23,244 nt of DNA from an uncultured bacterium (GTDB taxonomy: Bacteria > Patescibacteriota > Minisyncoccia > Phycocordibacterales > CAIZLB01). Made by a program: the position numbers and the translations under genes. Shown here one piece after another: positions 20,318-23,244 of this stretch; position 1 is the stretch's first letter; each line of letters starts with the position of its first letter. Under the pieces are notes generated by a model. The model was not told where the DNA came from. It saw nothing but the letters and a program-made list of their open reading frames with translations, and searched no databases. Location: positions 1 through 23,244 of the forward strand of contig CALMYA010000049.1 in NCBI GenBank assembly GCA_937873535.1, written 5' to 3'.

Positions 20318-23230
20318 ATGGAACACGGCACTTCTTCATATGAAGGAAAGCAATTTGCGTCTCCCGAAGAGGAGCTTCAATATTTGCGCAAGGTAATTTC
20401 TGACCGCGAGAAACACCTTTCTTCACCTGAAGACTCTCCCGAGCGCGAAGCTGAGCGAGCGGCCTTGATTTCTGAAGAACTTTCGAATTATACAGTGCAG
20501 GATGCTGACCGCGTATTGCATGAGCACTATAAGATGAAGCCGTCGGAGCAATGGGAAATAATTCTTGAACTTTCACCCGAGGCTCACGACAAAAAAATGG
20601 AGGAATTGCTTGCTTTGGTGCAAGAGAAGGGAGTACTTAATGCCATTCAAATTGCCCGTGGCATGAACAGCCCTCATATAGACGCCGATTTTCACCGCTT
20701 TCTTGTTGAATATTTGAAGAAAGGATACCCGGCACCCGGCCTTAAGGAGGCTTTGCCAGTGGTTAAAGCGTTAAGGCATACTTTATACGAAGTGGCCCTT
20801 CCTGAAAGCAAGCAGGGTAGGGATGAACAGAAGCGTGCGCTTAAAGAATTGGTGTCATCAATGGAGCAGTTTTATGCTGGCATGCTTTCTGTGGGCGGTG
20901 GCGCTGGCTCAAGCGGGTTGGGCGGAGGCAAAGAAGGCGAGAATCAGTTTTCGATTGAACTTGCCGTGGCCGACGGCAGTGAAGAATTCATTTTTTATGT
21001 TTCGGTTCCAGACAACAAGCGCGATTTGTTCGAAAAGCAGTTCCTTTCTATTTTTTCTGATGCAAAGATTGCCGTTCGGAAAGATGACTACAATATTTTT
21101 AATGCCGAAGGAGTTTCAGTGGGCTCAAGTGCCGCTCAGGTTAGAAAAGAAATTTTTCCTATAAAAACATACGACCAGTTCGACTACGACCCTCTGAATG
21201 TTATTTTGAACGCGCTCTCTAAACTTTCTAAAGACGGCGAAGGCGCTTCCATTCAAATTATTTTCAACCCCGTCGGCGACTATTACACAAAAACGTATCG
21301 AGACGCGCTTACTGAGGTGCAGAAAGGCGAGTCGGTGAAGAAGGCAACCGATATTAGGCATGGTTTCTGGGGTAATTTTTCGAAAGCGGCAAAAGAAGTG
21401 GGCAAGCAGGCGGCAAAAGATATATCGGAAGGGGTAATGGACGGCATGGGTGGTGGAAGCATCTCAAAAGACGGAAAAGATAAAAAAAGCTTCGATGATA
21501 AGCCTAAAGTTGTCGACAATATAGTTGTAGAGCAAATTACCGAAAAAATTTCTACTCCTGTTATTGAAGCGAACATTCGCGTGGTGGCGTCAGCGTCGAG
21601 CAGACAGCGGGCTGAAGAAATTATTGCGAACATTGAGTCGTCGTTTAACCAGTTCGAAAATTCGCTTGGTAACGCTATTAAGTTCAAGCGTCGCGACAGA
21701 ATTGAGTTGGCTGAACTTTTGCATAATTTTGCGTACCGCATGTTCGATAAGGGTGATGCAATTCCGGTTTCTATAAAAGAACTCACAACCATGATGCACT
21801 TTCCGACAGAAAGTATTGTCAGCGCGCATGGCCTCAAGCTGTCGAAGGCGGGAACGGCACCGGCACCGCTTGGCCTTCCAGGCAAGGCTGGCCATGGCGT
21901 ATTTTTGGGCACGAACAAGCATCGCAATGCCGATACCCCTGTATATATTTCACCTGAAGATCGTCTCCGTCACTTCTACGCTATCGGTCAGACGGGAACC
22001 GGTAAATCGACCTTGCTTAAGAATATGATTATGCAGGATATTAATAACGGAGAAGGCATATGCTTTATTGACCCGCACGGTTCCGATGTTCAGGATATTC
22101 TTTCTCAAATTCCGAAAGAGCGTTATGAAGATGTCATATATTTTGACCCGAGCCATATTGAGCGGCCGATGGCGTTGAACATGCTCGAATATAATCAGGC
22201 TTACCCTGAGCAAAAAACATTTGTAGTAAACGAATTGTTCAGTATTTTCCAAAAATTGTATGGGGCTGTGCCAGAATCGATGGGCCCGATGTTTGAGCAG
22301 TATTTTCGTAATGCCACCATGCTTGTTATTGAAGACCCTGAAAGTGGCTGTACTTTGCTCGACGTATCGCGCGTTATGGCCGTAAAAAGTTTTCGTGATA
22401 TGAAGATTTCGAAATGTAAAAACCCTGTAGTTGTGCAGTTCTGGAAAGAAATTGCCGAAAAGGCGGGCGGCGAAGGCTCACTACAGAATATGGTGCCATA
22501 TATAACAAGCAAGTTCGACGTGTTCTTGGCGAACGACATTATGCGACCCATTATTGCTCAAGAAAAATCAAGCTTCAACTTCCGAGAAATAATGGATTCC
22601 AAGAAAATTCTGCTCGTTAATTTAGCTAAGGGTCGGCTTGGTGATATTAACTCATCTCTTATAGGTCTTATTCTTGTAGGAAAAATTCTTATGGCCGCGC
22701 TGTCGCGCGTAGATTCATTTGGCAAAGATATTCCGCCATTTTATTTATATATAGACGAGTTCCAGAACACCACTACGCCTTCAATTGCCACCATTCTTTC
22801 TGAGGCACGCAAATACAAATTGTCGCTTACTATCGCGCATCAGTTTATTGCCCAGCTAGATGAGAAAATTAAAGACGCTGTATTTGGAAACGTGGGCAAT
22901 ATGGCGGTATTTCGCGTAGGTGCTGAAGACGCAGAATATTTAGAGAAGCAGTTCGAACCTACATTTAGCGCGAGCGACATTATGAATATAGACAATATGA
23001 ATTGCTACATGAAAATGCTCGCCGAAGGTAAGCCTGTGCGCCCGTTTAATATTGAATTCACATGGCCGCCGAAGGGAAGCGAAAAGGTGGCTGAATCGCT
23101 AAAAGAACTTTCATATTTGAAGTACGGGCAAGATAGGGTTTTGGTTGAAGCGGCTATTATGGAAAAGTACAAAAAAGAGCCGTTGCCAATGCCTCCAATG
23201 CCGTCGCCGCTTTCTAGATCGTCGTTTTAA
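20318..23230 (+). CDS. TraG/VirD4-like (HerA/FtsK superfamily) ATPase
   Basis: This 970-residue protein has two parts. Residues 1-430 are soluble: helical at the start, with a Gly-rich linker near 190-205 (GGGAGSSGLGGGKEG), then an alpha/beta region and a repeat-like segment with DPLNVILNALSKLSKDGEGA. From about 530 comes the motor domain: Walker A GQTGTGKST near 557-565, IDPHGSDVQDIL, Walker B-like FYLYIDEFQN near 808-817, then SEARKYKLSLTIAHQFIAQL and the arginine-containing VFRVGAEDAEYLEKQ. It resembles the DUF87/conjugative-transfer ATPases widespread in Parcubacteria. No transmembrane helix is evident, unlike VirD4. It may power DNA or protein movement through a type IV pilus or secretion-like machine; the partner genes are not in the window. 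It begins 24 bases after map, with TGATATTAT nine bases upstream of the ATG and possible AGGA. Confidence 0.8.
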   Translation: MEHGTSSYEGKQFASPEEELQYLRKVISDREKHLSSPEDSPEREAERAALISEELSNYTVQDADRVLHEHYKMKPSEQWEIILELSPEAHDKKMEELLALVQEKGVLNAIQIARGMNSPHIDADFHRFLVEYLKKGYPAPGLKEALPVVKALRHTLYEVALPESKQGRDEQKRALKELVSSMEQFYAGMLSVGGGAGSSGLGGGKEGENQFSIELAVADGSEEFIFYVSVPDNKRDLFEKQFLSIFSDAKIAVRKDDYNIFNAEGVSVGSSAAQVRKEIFPIKTYDQFDYDPLNVILNALSKLSKDGEGASIQIIFNPVGDYYTKTYRDALTEVQKGESVKKATDIRHGFWGNFSKAAKEVGKQAAKDISEGVMDGMGGGSISKDGKDKKSFDDKPKVVDNIVVEQITEKISTPVIEANIRVVASASSRQRAEEIIANIESSFNQFENSLGNAIKFKRRDRIELAELLHNFAYRMFDKGDAIPVSIKELTTMMHFPTESIVSAHGLKLSKAGTAPAPLGLPGKAGHGVFLGTNKHRNADTPVYISPEDRLRHFYAIGQTGTGKSTLLKNMIMQDINNGEGICFIDPHGSDVQDILSQIPKERYEDVIYFDPSHIERPMALNMLEYNQAYPEQKTFVVNELFSIFQKLYGAVPESMGPMFEQYFRNATMLVIEDPESGCTLLDVSRVMAVKSFRDMKISKCKNPVVVQFWKEIAEKAGGEGSLQNMVPYITSKFDVFLANDIMRPIIAQEKSSFNFREIMDSKKILLVNLAKGRLGDINSSLIGLILVGKILMAALSRVDSFGKDIPPFYLYIDEFQNTTTPSIATILSEARKYKLSLTIAHQFIAQLDEKIKDAVFGNVGNMAVFRVGAEDAEYLEKQFEPTFSASDIMNIDNMNCYMKMLAEGKPVRPFNIEFTWPPKGSEKVAESLKELSYLKYGQDRVLVEAAIMEKYKKEPLPMPPMPSPLSRSSF

Positions 23231-23244
23231 TGCATAATTTCGCA

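Noticed and set aside
21283..21927. 214-codon minus-strand frame opposite the large ATPase
   Set aside because: It lies wholly within a well-supported coding gene and its translation is Ser/Leu-rich without motifs.
1..23244. CRISPR array, tRNA or rRNA genes, insertion sequence
   Set aside because: No regularly spaced direct repeats, cloverleaf candidates, rRNA-like stretches or transposase motifs were seen.

Overview
The window looks like chromosomal DNA of a Candidate Phyla Radiation bacterium (Patescibacteria), most likely a Parcubacteria/Paceibacteria lineage. The S10-spc ribosomal protein cluster is complete except that rpmD (uL30) is missing between rpsE and rplO, a known hallmark of the CPR. 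Several ribosomal proteins carry Lys/Ala-rich tails. The adenylate kinase is of a short type, and a large soluble TraG/VirD4-like ATPase closes the window. The lineage is inferred from gene content and protein style; no 16S gene is present.

Layout. (1) 1-1103: half of a dispersed 40-bp repeat, then a minus-strand gene of unknown function with its own terminator, then a divergent intergenic region with a palindrome. (2) 1104-2771: an Mpl-like muropeptide ligase. (3) 2772-3295: a gene-free but dense regulatory stretch holding a structured segment that ends in a strong terminator (possible small RNA), a 26-bp perfect inverted repeat that encloses the second copy of the 40-bp repeat, the tuf promoter and a structured tuf leader. 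(4) 3296-7682: tuf, a strongly folded RNA element, then rpsJ-rplC-rplD-rplW-rplB and a terminator. (5) 7683-8457: a break in the ribosomal cluster, with a minus-strand gene of unknown function and a new promoter almost identical in layout to the tuf promoter. (6) 8458-15103: rpsS-rplV-rpsC-rplP-rpmC-rpsQ-rplN-rplX-rplE-rpsZ-rpsH-rplF-rplR-rpsE-rplO. (7) 15206-16480: secY. (8) 16496-18747: a LivG-type ATPase, a six-helix MFS-like half transporter and a LivF-type ATPase. (9) 18837-20293: adk and map. (10) 20318-23230: the TraG/VirD4-like ATPase.

How it works together. Most of the window makes ribosomes (EF-Tu and 20 ribosomal proteins), inserts membrane proteins (SecY) and processes nascent N-termini (Map). 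The two main ribosomal units appear to be driven by paired promoters sharing a -35 block, an extended -10 block and flanking bases, which suggests co-regulation. Translation signals are unusual: none of the ribosomal protein genes shows a Shine-Dalgarno sequence, and every one has a pyrimidine at -1, most often in a CC- or AC-rich context. Arginine is coded mainly by CGA in tuf and the ribosomal genes, but mainly by CGC or a mixture elsewhere.

Most likely to repay follow-up: the repeat/hairpin system at 1-40 and 2988-3096, the folded RNA between tuf and rpsJ, the split ribosomal operon, the LivG/half-MFS/LivF cluster and the two unrecognised minus-strand genes.
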